Of a stretch of 64,000 nt of DNA, positions 35,598-45,841 are shown in pieces; position 1 is the stretch's first letter; the number at the start of each line of letters is the position of its first letter. The DNA lies in assembly GCA_030685235.1 (NCBI GenBank), contig MU839095.1, positions 124,001-188,000 on the forward strand. Direction: 5' to 3'. This DNA is from Copromyces sp. CBS 386.78 (taxonomy: Eukaryota; Ascomycota; Sordariomycetes; Sordariales; Sordariaceae). The position numbers and the translations under genes are program-made. The notes beneath the pieces are model-generated. The model saw nothing but the letters and a program-made list of their open reading frames with translations. It was not told where the DNA came from and did not search any database.

Positions 35598-37581
35598 ATG
35601 ATGGGGCACCACCGTGGTTCATGCCCGTGAGTCTACCCAGTCCCACGTGATTATGTCAACAACCAGATGACTGACTGGGTCCTCAATTCCTCCGGCCAGA
35701 CACGAAGAAAAGTTGGTTACGGATGGGACTGTTGCCCGTGTCGTTCTGATGTTTCTGCGCGACTTACTGGAGCGACCAAATCCTCATCAAGTTCATTCTG
35801 GGTATAAGTGTCCAATGGCTAGGTGTCGAAAGATCTTCCTCGGACACCTGCAACTCATTCAGCATTTGCCATCCTGTCCAGAACTCCACAATGGCGTCTT
35901 TGAATGCGATAAATGCAACATGTTGCACGAATTTCCGACCAACGAGAAGGACTGGGCGTATTGGTCAGGTTGGAAGCATCAGGAGGTCAACGTTGAGCGG
36001 AAGCGAAGTCTGGGTTCCAAGATGAGGGATACCTTTACGCTTCGTAAACGGGACACCAATCGAAAGACAAACACATTGTCGGAAATTCATACGCATCTAC
36101 CTGGGTTCATGCTCCATGCGAGGACACATACGGCAGCTTCTATGGAATCGGTAGTTCAAAATCCCGCCATGATCGGATGCCCGACACCGCATTCTGCGAT
36201 GCCATTCACGGGTCATAGTGCCACGGGGGATTTCTTTCCTCCCCACAAGCAACCAACTGCGACTGACATGATGGATGCTAGCTTGGAGCTTTTCCGACAA
36301 GGATTCAGTGCGGAGGAAATGTCGGACTTGCAGTCCGCCGTGTCGTCAATCACGGCCTCGTCCACCATCGAAGTCGAACCGTCGCAGAGAGCTTCCACGA
36401 ACACTTCGCGGACCACCTTGTTCCCTCCGAGGTTCTCACAGTATCAGTCACCTACGCCACCCATCCAGGGGAATAGCAACGCTATTACCTCCCAGCCATA
36501 CCTTTTTACATCACAACCAACAATACCCACCGGGACATTACAGCTCGATGATATCCCCCCGCCGACGGCCATGTCTTTGGACGACCAGATTGTCGTTGCC
36601 AGCGTTCCCGTTTCTCAAACCAGTATGCCTCATGCTATGCCGATGGATGGTCACTCATGGTGGAGTCCAAGAACGACGGGTGGCATTCAGGGATTAACAC
36701 CGGACTCGTCCGGAACAAGCAGCAGCTTTCACATTCAAACGCCGCCGGCCATGGCAATATCAAATGCAAACAACGGAAGGGACATGGCGACTCCAGATAC
36801 TCCGGTCAGGAATAGAGATGCCGACGAGACACAACTTCATCAGATCTACTATCAACAAGGTGGAGCCCATCACCAGGACGTGGCTCGATCGCCAAGTCTC
36901 GATTCAGTAGAGACCATGCAGCCAAACACCACACCCATGGGGGTAGGAACCAGCAGCGAAATGGGACAGCAGTCAACACCAACGAATGGGAACCCAACCC
37001 CAAGTGACGGAGTTCTATCCCCTACACATGACGGGCAGCGCTCGCACTCACACTCAGAACACCAACACCATCAGCACCATCAACACCACCAGCAGTCACA
37101 CCAACATCCTACCTCTAGCACCGGCATCGCAATCCACCATCGTCGACCGAACAACAACGCACAACAAGACCTGAATCTGAGCCATGGTCTAGGCCATGGC
37201 AACGGCAGCAACGAATACGACCTGATCTGCGACGAATGCCAATGGAAGCCCCGCGGCGTCCGCGAAAACCTCAAAGGCTACCTTCGCAAGCACAAAAACA
37301 CGCACAAAGGGTTGCGGCTGTCGTGTGACGTTCCGAATTGTACCAAGACTTTCAGCCGGTTGGATAACTTGAAGAAACATAAGAAGGATAAACACGGTAT
37401 CGAGGATACTATGAGCCCCATAGCAGGAGGCGGTGGTGGGTTGTTGCCGTTGAAAAGAGTAGCATCTGCCGAGGGCATGGCGGACGCGAACGCGAAGAGG
37501 CCGGATACGAGTGATTCCCAGCAGAGGCTGAGGGATTTGTCGGGGGATTATACCATGTTGTGGCCAGCTTTGCATTTTTGA
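35598..37581 (+). CDS. C2H2 zinc-finger protein, putative transcription factor
   Basis: Model join(35598..35626,35700..37581), 636 residues. Likely a nuclear DNA-binding regulator; target unknown. The long frame has no ATG near its 5' end, so I start at MMGHHRGSC and splice (donor gtgagt, acceptor ccag) into PHEEKLVTDG. The N-terminus holds atypical Cys-rich pieces (YKCPMARCRKIF, PSCPEL, FECDKCNM). The middle is Ser/Thr/Pro-rich and low in complexity, with a His/Gln tract (HSEHQHHQHHQHHQQSHQH) near residues 456-480. Two fingers lie at about 519-575: ICDECQWKPRG...HKNTH and CDVPNCTKTFSRLDNLKKH...H, the second a canonical C2H2. The disordered middle and C-terminal finger pair suit a transcription factor. 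The first exon is the least certain part; an in-frame start further upstream cannot be ruled out. Confidence 0.8.
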
Positions 37582-38892
37582 GTTAGCCTATCACACGACG
37601 TCTGTTTCTTTTGTCTATACACATTATACCACCTAACTACAGTCATGACATGCCTGATATCGGACAAGCGATTTACTTATTAGACACCAATTTTTGTTCT
37701 TATTTTTATTGATTTTTTATTTTTATTTTTCTTATTTTGTTCCTCCGGCGAGACACACACACAGGGGTCATGATACGATAGGAACAACAACTTTTGTACG
37801 ATTATATACGATGTATGTATGGATGGGAGGTGCGAAAGTGGTTTGGAAGCTGAGGGCAAGGAAATACCAACGAATGGACAAAAACTTCTCGGTACCTTAA
37901 CCTGCAAGAGTTTTTGTCTCTTGACGGCACTTGTATATGAAAATCCGTAGGATTGAAATTCATATCAACTCCGATTCAGCCTCGGCCTGGGCTCCCACCA
38001 ACGTCGGACAACACGAACACCAGTTTCATGAAGAGTTACTTTCCAAGGGCAGGGGCAGGGACAGGGGCAACTGAGAGACAGCATAACAATCTTTGTGTAA
38101 CGATCGGATGAGGGCCATATTTTACTATATACACTCGATGATGGCGATGATGATGATGGCGATCCCGGCACTGTGAACCGAGCAGTGTTCCTTTTGAAGA
38201 AACATGGGCCCTTTAGCCGTTCGGACCGAGAACGTGGGATGAAAAACAAAAGGAACGACTGATCGGGTGTTGGATGTTTAGATGAGACAAATGGGCGGCG
38301 CGTGGCAGTATGTGGCTCTCGGCACTTGTAAGTGCCGGCCGAGGACCTGGTTGTTAGGTTCTTGATATGGGCGTGGGTGGATCTTAAATCTGAGACAGCG
38401 CAGTTGTTTGTTGTCAGCTGGGCCAGATGGGTAAATTTTGGGGGAGTTTCCGGAGGTCTGTGAATGATACAGAAGAAGAAAATACGGATCACCGGACCGA
38501 TACGATGGGGAGTGGTGAATTTGTCGTCGTAAGTATAACATGTCAAACAGAGTTTGTGATTAAGAGTATTGTTGCGATAAAAAGCAGACTGCCACCCATC
38601 CACGCTCATGTGGAATGCAGGGTATCCAAATGTAAACAGAGCATGAAACCAAAAAAAAAAGTAAATAGACAGATAGCCACACCTTGGAAGCAGAGAACCA
38701 CACCGGGAAAGGATTTTACCCGAAGCCAGAAGACCCATTTCCAGAAACCCTCCTACCATTCCTCCGACGTTTTTCTGATTACTCTTCGTTCTCCTGAGTG
38801 ATGCCGGTCTCAACCCCTACTGTGGCGCGCCATTGTTCGACCCTAACTTTACTGTTAGCCGTATCATCACAAAGGGCAACAGAACACTGTAC
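37582..38892. other. Intergenic region between convergent genes
   Basis: About 1.3 kb with AT-rich 3' flank (T/A runs near 37690-37740) and a G-rich hexamer-like run (GGGGCAGGG variants) near 38046-38070. A 282-codon minus-strand open frame (37965-38813) has no domain and looks like chance. No gene supported. Confidence 0.5.
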
Positions 38893-39617
38893 TCACATAT
38901 CTCCCGATACGCGAGGCAATCCGAGATGTTCTATATCCGCATCATCCAGCTCGATGATGCCTTCCCCTTCCCCTACAATCCTCCCCCTCAACCACTCAAA
39001 CAACCTCATCTCAACACCCATAACCTCCCTAACCCTCTCACTAACCCCCACCAAATCCCCCTTCACCACCTGAAACCCATCCTTGGGATTTCCCGACACC
39101 CCCACCAGCACCGACCTAACCAGTTCAAACAGCCTATCTTTTGCTTCCTGCAACTGGCCCTTCATCGTCTGCAAGTGTCCGTAGACGTAGTTATCTGGCG
39201 TGATCTCTGGTTCTTGGGGCTCTTGGGGTGTCGTCGTTGCCGTACTACCAAGGCTGCGGCGGTTGATGCTATCCGCGGCGATGACCAGCATTGATGCCCC
39301 CAAGCGGGAGGCGAGATCCATGATCTGGTAGATTTGCTCGCCTACTCGTAGGGTTTGGAGGGAGTGGACGTCTTGAATGAGGAGCAGGGAGCGGATGAGG
39401 ATGTCGGCGAGGAGGGAGATGGAGTCTAGTGGCTCTGTGGCGCCGCTGATGCTGTTTCGAGCTTCTTTGACTGTTTCGAGGTTGGAGATGGCTGTGGTGA
39501 TTATGGTTGGGAGACCGCCATTGGAGAGCGTGAGGGGAGCGGGCTATGAGGGATTGTTAGCATGTAGTTTGTGGATAATGATGTTAGGAGAGGGGGGTGG
39601 CAGAATGAACTTGCCAT
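38893..39617 (-). CDS. Hypothetical helical protein, first exon ATG only
   Basis: Model complement(join(38893..39543,39615..39617)), 217 residues. I do not recognise the family. The open frame from 39543 reads PAPLTLSNGGLPTIITTAIS..., then long predicted amphipathic helices (LISLLADILIRSLLLIQDVH type) and no signal peptide. No ATG lies in frame before residue ~75 of that exon. Just upstream is AAAATG|GCAAGT with a CTAAC branch-like site and acceptor ATAG, so an ATG-only exon with a GC-AG intron (39544-39614) supplies the start. The C-terminus ends VSGDM, but a GTGAGT donor overlaps the stop. Splicing to the CAG acceptor near 38814 would instead give ...GDIRG. Both ends therefore need transcript evidence. 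It may be a regulator fragment, but nothing visible proves this. Confidence 0.6.
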
Positions 39618-41295
39618 TTTGACATGTGGAATCTTGGGTATCCAAGTTTGAAGAGCATCTGAGTGCCAATGTAATCAATAATGGCTGACGTAGTTGAGAG
39701 GTATATATGGAACCTTGTGCCAAGAGTGATGGAACATGTTGAAAGAATTCAAGAGGATATCTGTTAATGAAAAAAAGGAAAGCGGAATAAAGACTCGGCC
39801 GTGAAGGTCCGTGATTTGAAAGCTGAAGAGGTTACATGTGCTTAAGCACACACAACAGCATCGCATTTTGGCCAGTGTGGGTAGACAAGAGGCTGACTGG
39901 TTGGATCTGGGAGTTCATCGTCAACGTAATCCGAGACTGGCGAAGGAAATAGGGTGTGATGGAGAATGTTGCCATGTCTTATCGTATCACTCGCTCCATG
40001 AAGTCGATAGACTGTTATGCTGTCGGCCTTCTCGGTTACTTGGAACTACCGACCAGATAGAGACGGCTCATTCCGCAGCACTTTCTGAATGACGGCGAGT
40101 GCTTGATCGCCAAGGGAAAGTAAAAGTGACCTCAATGTGTGCATGACGGATAGTTCCTGTGTTCTCTCAAGTTATCAAGACCGTCGTCTGAACTTGGCCG
40201 CCTACCCACTTTCATACCTCCACCTATAGAGCGGCCTTGCTGTAGCGACGAACGTAACCGCACCATGCATGGGAATGTCTCGGTACCAGTGCATGGTAGT
40301 AAGCATAATGATAGGACACTCGCCGTGACAACATTGATGATGAAGGGAACATAATCCGTCCACCTGGTGTCTTCATTCATTGGGTACAGTGTTTACTAAG
40401 CAGCTGAGGACACAACTGCACTGCACCACACAGGGAAGGCATCGTTTAGAATAAGACGTTCACCCGCGGTTGCCGCTCGAGATATGTAGCCGGACAGGCT
40501 TAGTTCGTCCCTGACAGCCGGCCGTGATTCGGTGTCTGAGTCTGGGCCCCAGAAGCAAGTCTACGAACTGCTGCATCAAACGTTCGGAAGTGCATTCCCC
40601 GGGCCCCGAAGTCACCGCAGCTGAATACAGCCAGCTGGGTACCTCTGCCGCGCTATCCATCTGGATATAATCGAGGCCCACTCTGGGGAGCTCCTATGGA
40701 GAACTTTGCTCTACTTGCAGATTCCGGTCCCATGGTGATGTTATCGTGCAGTGGCCGAGACTGACCTGGGAAGCCATTCACTAACAGAGCTGGAGGGTTG
40801 AGTTGCTAGGGTAACCATCCGTTTCCACCCAAGACTGGCTTGTGCACTAACGTACAGATAGTGCGTGGGATCTTGTTACCAAGGTTCTGCACGCATTTTG
40901 CATTAACGTGCTAACTGAAGGTAGTGTCCGGCCCGCTGGACAGTTGCCCTTCACGTGCTTTCGTGTGATTTCGCGAGCAGATGCCCCACTGTTCCTGCGT
41001 GTCCAATCCAAGATAACTGACGTAAAGACCCACTTTACTTTGTTGACATTGACTGCCTAACCTCTCTAACGTCTCCCCCGTGCAGGTCTTCAGGGTCAGT
41101 ATTCACCTGCCATTTCTCCAAACCTGAACTCCTCACCATCTCGGGCAAAGCTCAAGGTTTCCATTCGGCTTTTTCTTGGAGGGCTGCCGACGCCTATTCT
41201 AAGCTCGACATCGATCGTCTTTGACACATCGATTTGATATCTTTTAACTGCCACAACTTATCAACAAACATCAACCAGTAGCAGCACAAAGGAAC
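39618..41295. other. Divergent intergenic region, no supported gene
   Basis: About 1.7 kb between the minus-strand hypothetical gene and the DUF7726 gene. Only short frames (up to ~85 codons) are seen. The last 200 bases are pyrimidine-rich, then A/C-rich, before the ATG at 41296, as in a fungal leader. Confidence 0.55.
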
Positions 41296-42533
41296 ATGTC
41301 TGATGTAAGTACACCAAACAGCCGTGCTCTCTGGTCTTCCATGTCATTAGACCAAGACTCCGATTGATGCCAGTCCTCTGCCCTAGAGTCAAATACTTTA
41401 GCCAAACGTTTCTAGCCGTCGTTGTCTAACTACCCATCCACAGAATCGGCGAGGTATTGTTCGAGACAATCCAGGAACTGCGACAATTAGTGCCTCGTCG
41501 TCAGGCTACCTTGACAATGTCCGCAATCCTTCAGTCGCCGCGAACAAGGAGAACATTCCCACTGGCACTGGCTCCTCCCCGACCGACAAAGCTGCTTCTA
41601 CTCCAGCTGCCACTCCAAGCCAACCTGCTCCCAACAGCCGAAAGCGCAAGGCACCCGCGACTCCGCCGGCTCCGCAACGTCTGCCGAAAGCCGATGAACT
41701 CGAGGATATCATAATCAACGAACCTATGACCGACAACTGTGATCAAGTACGTCGCAAAATCAACCGCGCTCTCGATGCAGGCATCATCACCAAGACGGCC
41801 TTGGCCGGAGAGATTGGCGTGAGCGTAAAGTCTCTCACCGGCTTTCTTCGCGAGCACGGTGCCTTCAAAGGCCAAGGCTACAGCTCCTACCCTGCTGCAT
41901 GGGAGTACTTCAAGAAGCTCGAGGTTTTCGGTTACAAGATCCCCAACAAGACATCCACTGCCAAGAAGCGGAAGACGGATTCCGCCGCCGGTGCCGAGGC
42001 TGGTGCTGCCAACAGCGCGGGGGTCGATATCAGTGATGTCCACCTCGAGGGCGAGGAGACTGATGAAGTGCCTGTTTACGACACTTGTGACGAGATCCGG
42101 AGGAAGATTGATGCCTATCTTAAGCGGCCTGGCGTTACCATGGCGCAGTTCTGCCGCGACATCCACGCGCAGCATCAGAGCGCAAAGCGACCGGCCAATA
42201 TTCACACCTCGCAGTTGACTCGCTTCCGCGGTATGAATGGGGCCAGAGCCGGCGCAACTTCTTCCGTATTCTACGGCGCTTATGTTTTCTTCGAGAAGTT
42301 GCGAATTAAGGAGAAGAAGCCAATGACCAAGCATCGCCAGGATATGGAGGAGGCTTGGCCTGCCGGGTTTGACCGTACCGACGACGGCCGAAAGTCGTAA
42401 GTACAAACTTTCTCGAAACGCCGTCATTCCGAGTAAACTGAGACGACCACTAACACCTTGATCGAACAGGTACATCTGCTTGGCGGGAAGCAGGCCCTAT
42501 ATGGATCATCTCGGACGTATTTTCGTTCTGTAG
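41296..42533 (+). CDS. DUF7726 protein with two repeat modules
   Basis: Model join(41296..41304,41444..42396,42470..42533), 341 residues. Function unknown; probably nuclear. The first exon encodes only MSD (donor gtaagt) and joins NRRGIVRDNPG. Residues ~20-95 are disordered and basic (SRKRKAPATPP, a likely nuclear localisation signal). Two related modules follow: DNCDQVRRKINRALD around Cys102 and DTCDEIRRKIDAYLK around Cys218. Each is followed by a helix-turn-helix-like stretch (ITKTALAGEIGVSVKSLTGF; VTMAQFCRDIHAQ) ending in a FFEKL/YFKKL helix. That pattern suggests an internal duplication and possibly DNA binding. The 64-nt last exon gives YICLAGSRPYMDHLGRIFVL. Introns have canonical ends, and total length fits fungal DUF7726 proteins. 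Confidence 0.85.
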
Positions 42534-43246
42534 ATGTAATTCCTGTTGGGGCCAAGTCGAGCTAAGCTGTTTGGAAGTGTGACAGGACCTTGTGTGAGAG
42601 AAATTGGTTCGGGGTGGAACGTAAGGGAGTATTTCGCGTATGTTAATATGGTGACCGGTTTGGCAGACAGTGAGTGCATCGTGTTGCATGGTTAGAAGCA
42701 TTAGCAAGCACCAAAAGGAATTCCAAGTAAGGGTAGGGGTAGTATAAGGGAGAGTACCACTAGGGGTTATATTGTTAATTTGAGAAATCTCGAGTGGTGG
42801 TCCAACGGTGTGCAGGTACGACATGAAGATGGACAGGTGGAATATCGAACGATTGAACGGATCGTGATGGAAGCAGAAGCGTATGTGGCGTTTGACCTGG
42901 CATTTCAAGCTAGATTGCCCACCAACGCTGCAATCAGGGCGAGTATTATTTTGATCCCATTCAGGTGCATCTTCATCTTTCAGACTTGAGCACCGGCTGA
43001 TGAGGGATCACATCGCAGACTCCAGAACCTTGGGGAAGTTACGACCGGGCCATTCACTGGATACTCCTACCGCAAATTCTTGACCCAACTGCATCCCGAG
43101 TTTTTGAAGGAAGTGCCTATAAATACCCAGGACTCGGCCATAGCAAACCCGCCCCTTCTTTTACCTCACACTTTTGATCAAATTAGGTACCCTTCTTCCC
43201 ACATACTCCCTCCACAGGCATTGCACCCCCAAAATTATCCGACACC
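42534..43246. other. Intergenic region and promoter of the RNA ligase gene
   Basis: The first half is probably the 3' UTR of the DUF7726 gene. A TATA-like element is annotated near the downstream end. No coding potential is seen. Confidence 0.5.
43118..43125 (+). promoter_or_regulatory. TATA box of the RNA ligase gene
   Basis: TATAAATA, a strong TATA match, ends about 120 nt upstream of the start codon, with C/T-rich sequence between them, as in fungal core promoters. Confidence 0.5.
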
Positions 43247-44575
43247 ATGGACAATGCTACACCAGCCACGTCATCCAACGCGGTACAACCAATCCAACAG
43301 TACCAGCGCAAGCTCGTGGGCGTGCGTAAAGTGACGGCGAAGAAGAAAATTGAGGGGCATCGCACTGCTGTAACGGTGGATAATTGGACCGTGGTTGGCC
43401 AAACGGGCCAGATGAAGCGGTTCAAGGTAAGTAATGTTCGAGAGCTTATCCATACTAGGTATTAGTTAGTGATAGGCAGTTTACTAACGTGTCGACTTTT
43501 GGATATTCAGATCGGCGATCTGGTTGTCTTCATGGAGATCGATTCGTTCATCCCCAAGGCTGACAGGTTCTGGGAGCTCTGGCCCAGCATGACTGATCTT
43601 TTCAACGGAGAACAAGGGCTCCGTGTTAGGTCGCGCGCCGTGGCCGGCACATGGTCGCAGGGCATGATCTTTCCCCTTGAACAATTTCCCGAGATTACGA
43701 CGCATTACCAGAAACGCATCGAGAAAGTTGGCAAAGACAACGCCACGAAGGAGCTCCTGTCCTATTCCTGGGCGGACCGCCTGGGCATCAAGAAGTGGGA
43801 GTACCCGACTCACGAGCGGCCGGTCACGGGCATCATCGGCGAGCTGTCGGCGCTCATCCAGAAACCAGGCAACTGGCGGATCCAAGACGTCGGCAACGTC
43901 GTCTTCCACCCACACACGGCCACGAACAGGATCTACCAAGTCACCGAAAAACTCGACGGCATCTCCATGCACGTCTACAAGGTCTCCAACAGCTCGACAG
44001 ACTTGCTCAGTTTCTTCCCTGCCCTGCGGCCCCTGCCTTCCGCCGACAAGCCTGACGGTAGTATCCCCATCCCTCCCACCATGCAAACTGAACGCAGCCG
44101 GGTCGGCGTCTGCAACCGCTCCCACGAGTTCTTCGACGACGGCAAGAACATCTACTGGGAGACGGCCAAAGCCAGCGGCATCCTCGATAAGATCCACGAG
44201 ATTCCCTTCCGCAACATCGCCATCCAGGGCGAACTGGTTGGTTCGCACATCCAGGGAAACACGATGCAGTATCCCGAGGGCAAGCACGAGTTTGTCGTCT
44301 TTGGCATCTGGGATATTGATGCCAAAGATTACCTTGCGACCAAGACCGTCGAGCTGCTTTGCAAGACGCTGGACATTGCGCACGTGCCGGTGCTCGGGTA
44401 CGGTCCTGTTACCAAGTATGGAAAGAACGTGGAGGAGATTTTGGCGTTTGCGGATAGGCTTGGTCCCGGGAAATATGGGGGGATCAAGGAGGGATTAATC
44501 TTCAGGGCGAATGATGACTGGAAGACGGGGTTCAAGGTTATTTCGAATCGGTGGTTGAAGATGACTGGGAAGTAG
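43247..44575 (+). CDS. RNA ligase, DRB0094 (Deinococcus Rnl5-like) family
   Basis: Model join(43247..43426,43511..44575), 414 residues. ATP-dependent ligase expected to seal 3'-OH/5'-phosphate RNA ends; the cellular substrate in fungi is unknown. The one intron (donor gtaagt, acceptor ttcag) joins MKRFK to IGDLVVFMEIDSFIP. The N-terminal ~190 residues match the OB-like module of this family (RKLVGVRKV, VRSRAVAGTWSQGMIFPL). The nucleotidyltransferase part shows motif I EKLDG with Lys207 as the predicted AMP-accepting residue, the motif IIIa-like NIYWE, motif III-like IAIQGELVG, motif IV EGLIFR (Glu387), and motif V FKVIS (Lys402). All catalytic elements look intact. No mitochondrial presequence or membrane span is visible. 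The family was described from Deinococcus radiodurans, where DraRnl seals nicks in RNA or RNA-templated duplexes. Confidence 0.88.
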
Positions 44576-45371
44576 TAGAGATGGTAGAGGGGAGATAGAC
44601 GATAGGGAGCCTGTAGATGGATCTTCTCGAGAGCAGTGGTTTGGCGAGGAACAAAACACCGGGGGTTCTCTGTCTTGGAAGCGAAAGTGTTGGTCTGTCA
44701 GAACATAAACCGTAGTTCGCAAGGGAGTTTGAGGCTTCCAGACAACCTACTCTCCAAGTCAGAACTACAACAACATCACCGAAAGACCATGTGTTTGGAA
44801 ACTGCGTTTTTGCTCGAGTTGTACCAGCAACTGAGCCCGATATTGATTGGATGGTGTGCTTGAATCATGATTGCGACCAAGAAGAGGTGGATTTTTTCTC
44901 TTCCTGGAACTTGGTATCAACTGGTTTTCCGCTGGGACTTAGTGTGAGCTGATTTTGAGTGAGAGAGAGAGAGAGCATCATGCATGTTGCCGTCTGGACT
45001 TTGGCGGAGGATGTATGTAATTGAATTTTCCATCACAGTTTCGAGGTACTGTTTGATTCCGCTGGGAAGCGGGGAAGTTGTAAACTTGCATTCAGACTAC
45101 TTCCCGGAGATCCAATCATAGGGCTGAATGACACGTTCGAGGGCAGTGCAACGGAGCTAATGAATGGGAGTGAAGCTGAGTCGCCAGAGGCAGCCAGAGA
45201 CGATGCCCAATCTCCAGTCTATCGTGTGTGTGACTCCTCAATTCTCTTCCTTTTCAACACTCTTTTCTCACTGGGCATGAAGTTTGCGATTAAAGAAACT
45301 CTTGTTTGCTTTCGTGTTTCGCTGAACTTTCCTGTCCATTTTGTTACCCTCGAATTGGGTCCTTGCCTATC
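44576..45371. other. Intergenic region
   Basis: About 0.8 kb between the RNA ligase and the HeLo-like gene. It contains a short GA dinucleotide tract near 44960-44975. No gene supported. Confidence 0.5.
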
Positions 45372-45810
45372 ATGGCCGAAGTCATAGGCCTCGTATCCAG
45401 CGGGATCGCAATCGCGCAGCTTGCCGGGACAGTCGGGGCTGTTGCGATTGGCAAGAGGTCAAGGACGTTCCCGAAACGATCAAATACATCATGAATCAGC
45501 TCAATATCTTGGGCGAAATTGTCAACCAGATTGAGACCATCGATTTTCCACACAATGGTGACCAGCCGCATCATCGCCCATCCCCAAACCCGCTCGCTAT
45601 CCAGCACTGCCAGAGGGTATGCAAGGAGTTGGAGAATCTTGTTCGGGATCTATCTGTGGATATCGAATCGTGCAGGAAGCGAAAGCGGCTGATGGGGAAG
45701 GTGGCAGTGGTGTTGAAGAAGGACACCCTGGCCAAGTATGAGATGCGGTTGCAGAATGCCGTCCAACTTTTGACTTTGGCCCATCAGGTGTATACAACGT
45801 AGGTGGAATC

Positions 45811-45841
<31 letters not shown>

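Noticed and set aside
37965..38813. 282-codon minus-strand open frame
   Set aside because: No recognisable motif and low-complexity runs (Ser- and Cys/Pro-rich repeats); it lies in a probable 3' flank.
43484..44383. 299-codon minus-strand frame opposite the RNA ligase
   Set aside because: Shadow of the ligase exon whose motifs are all on the plus strand.
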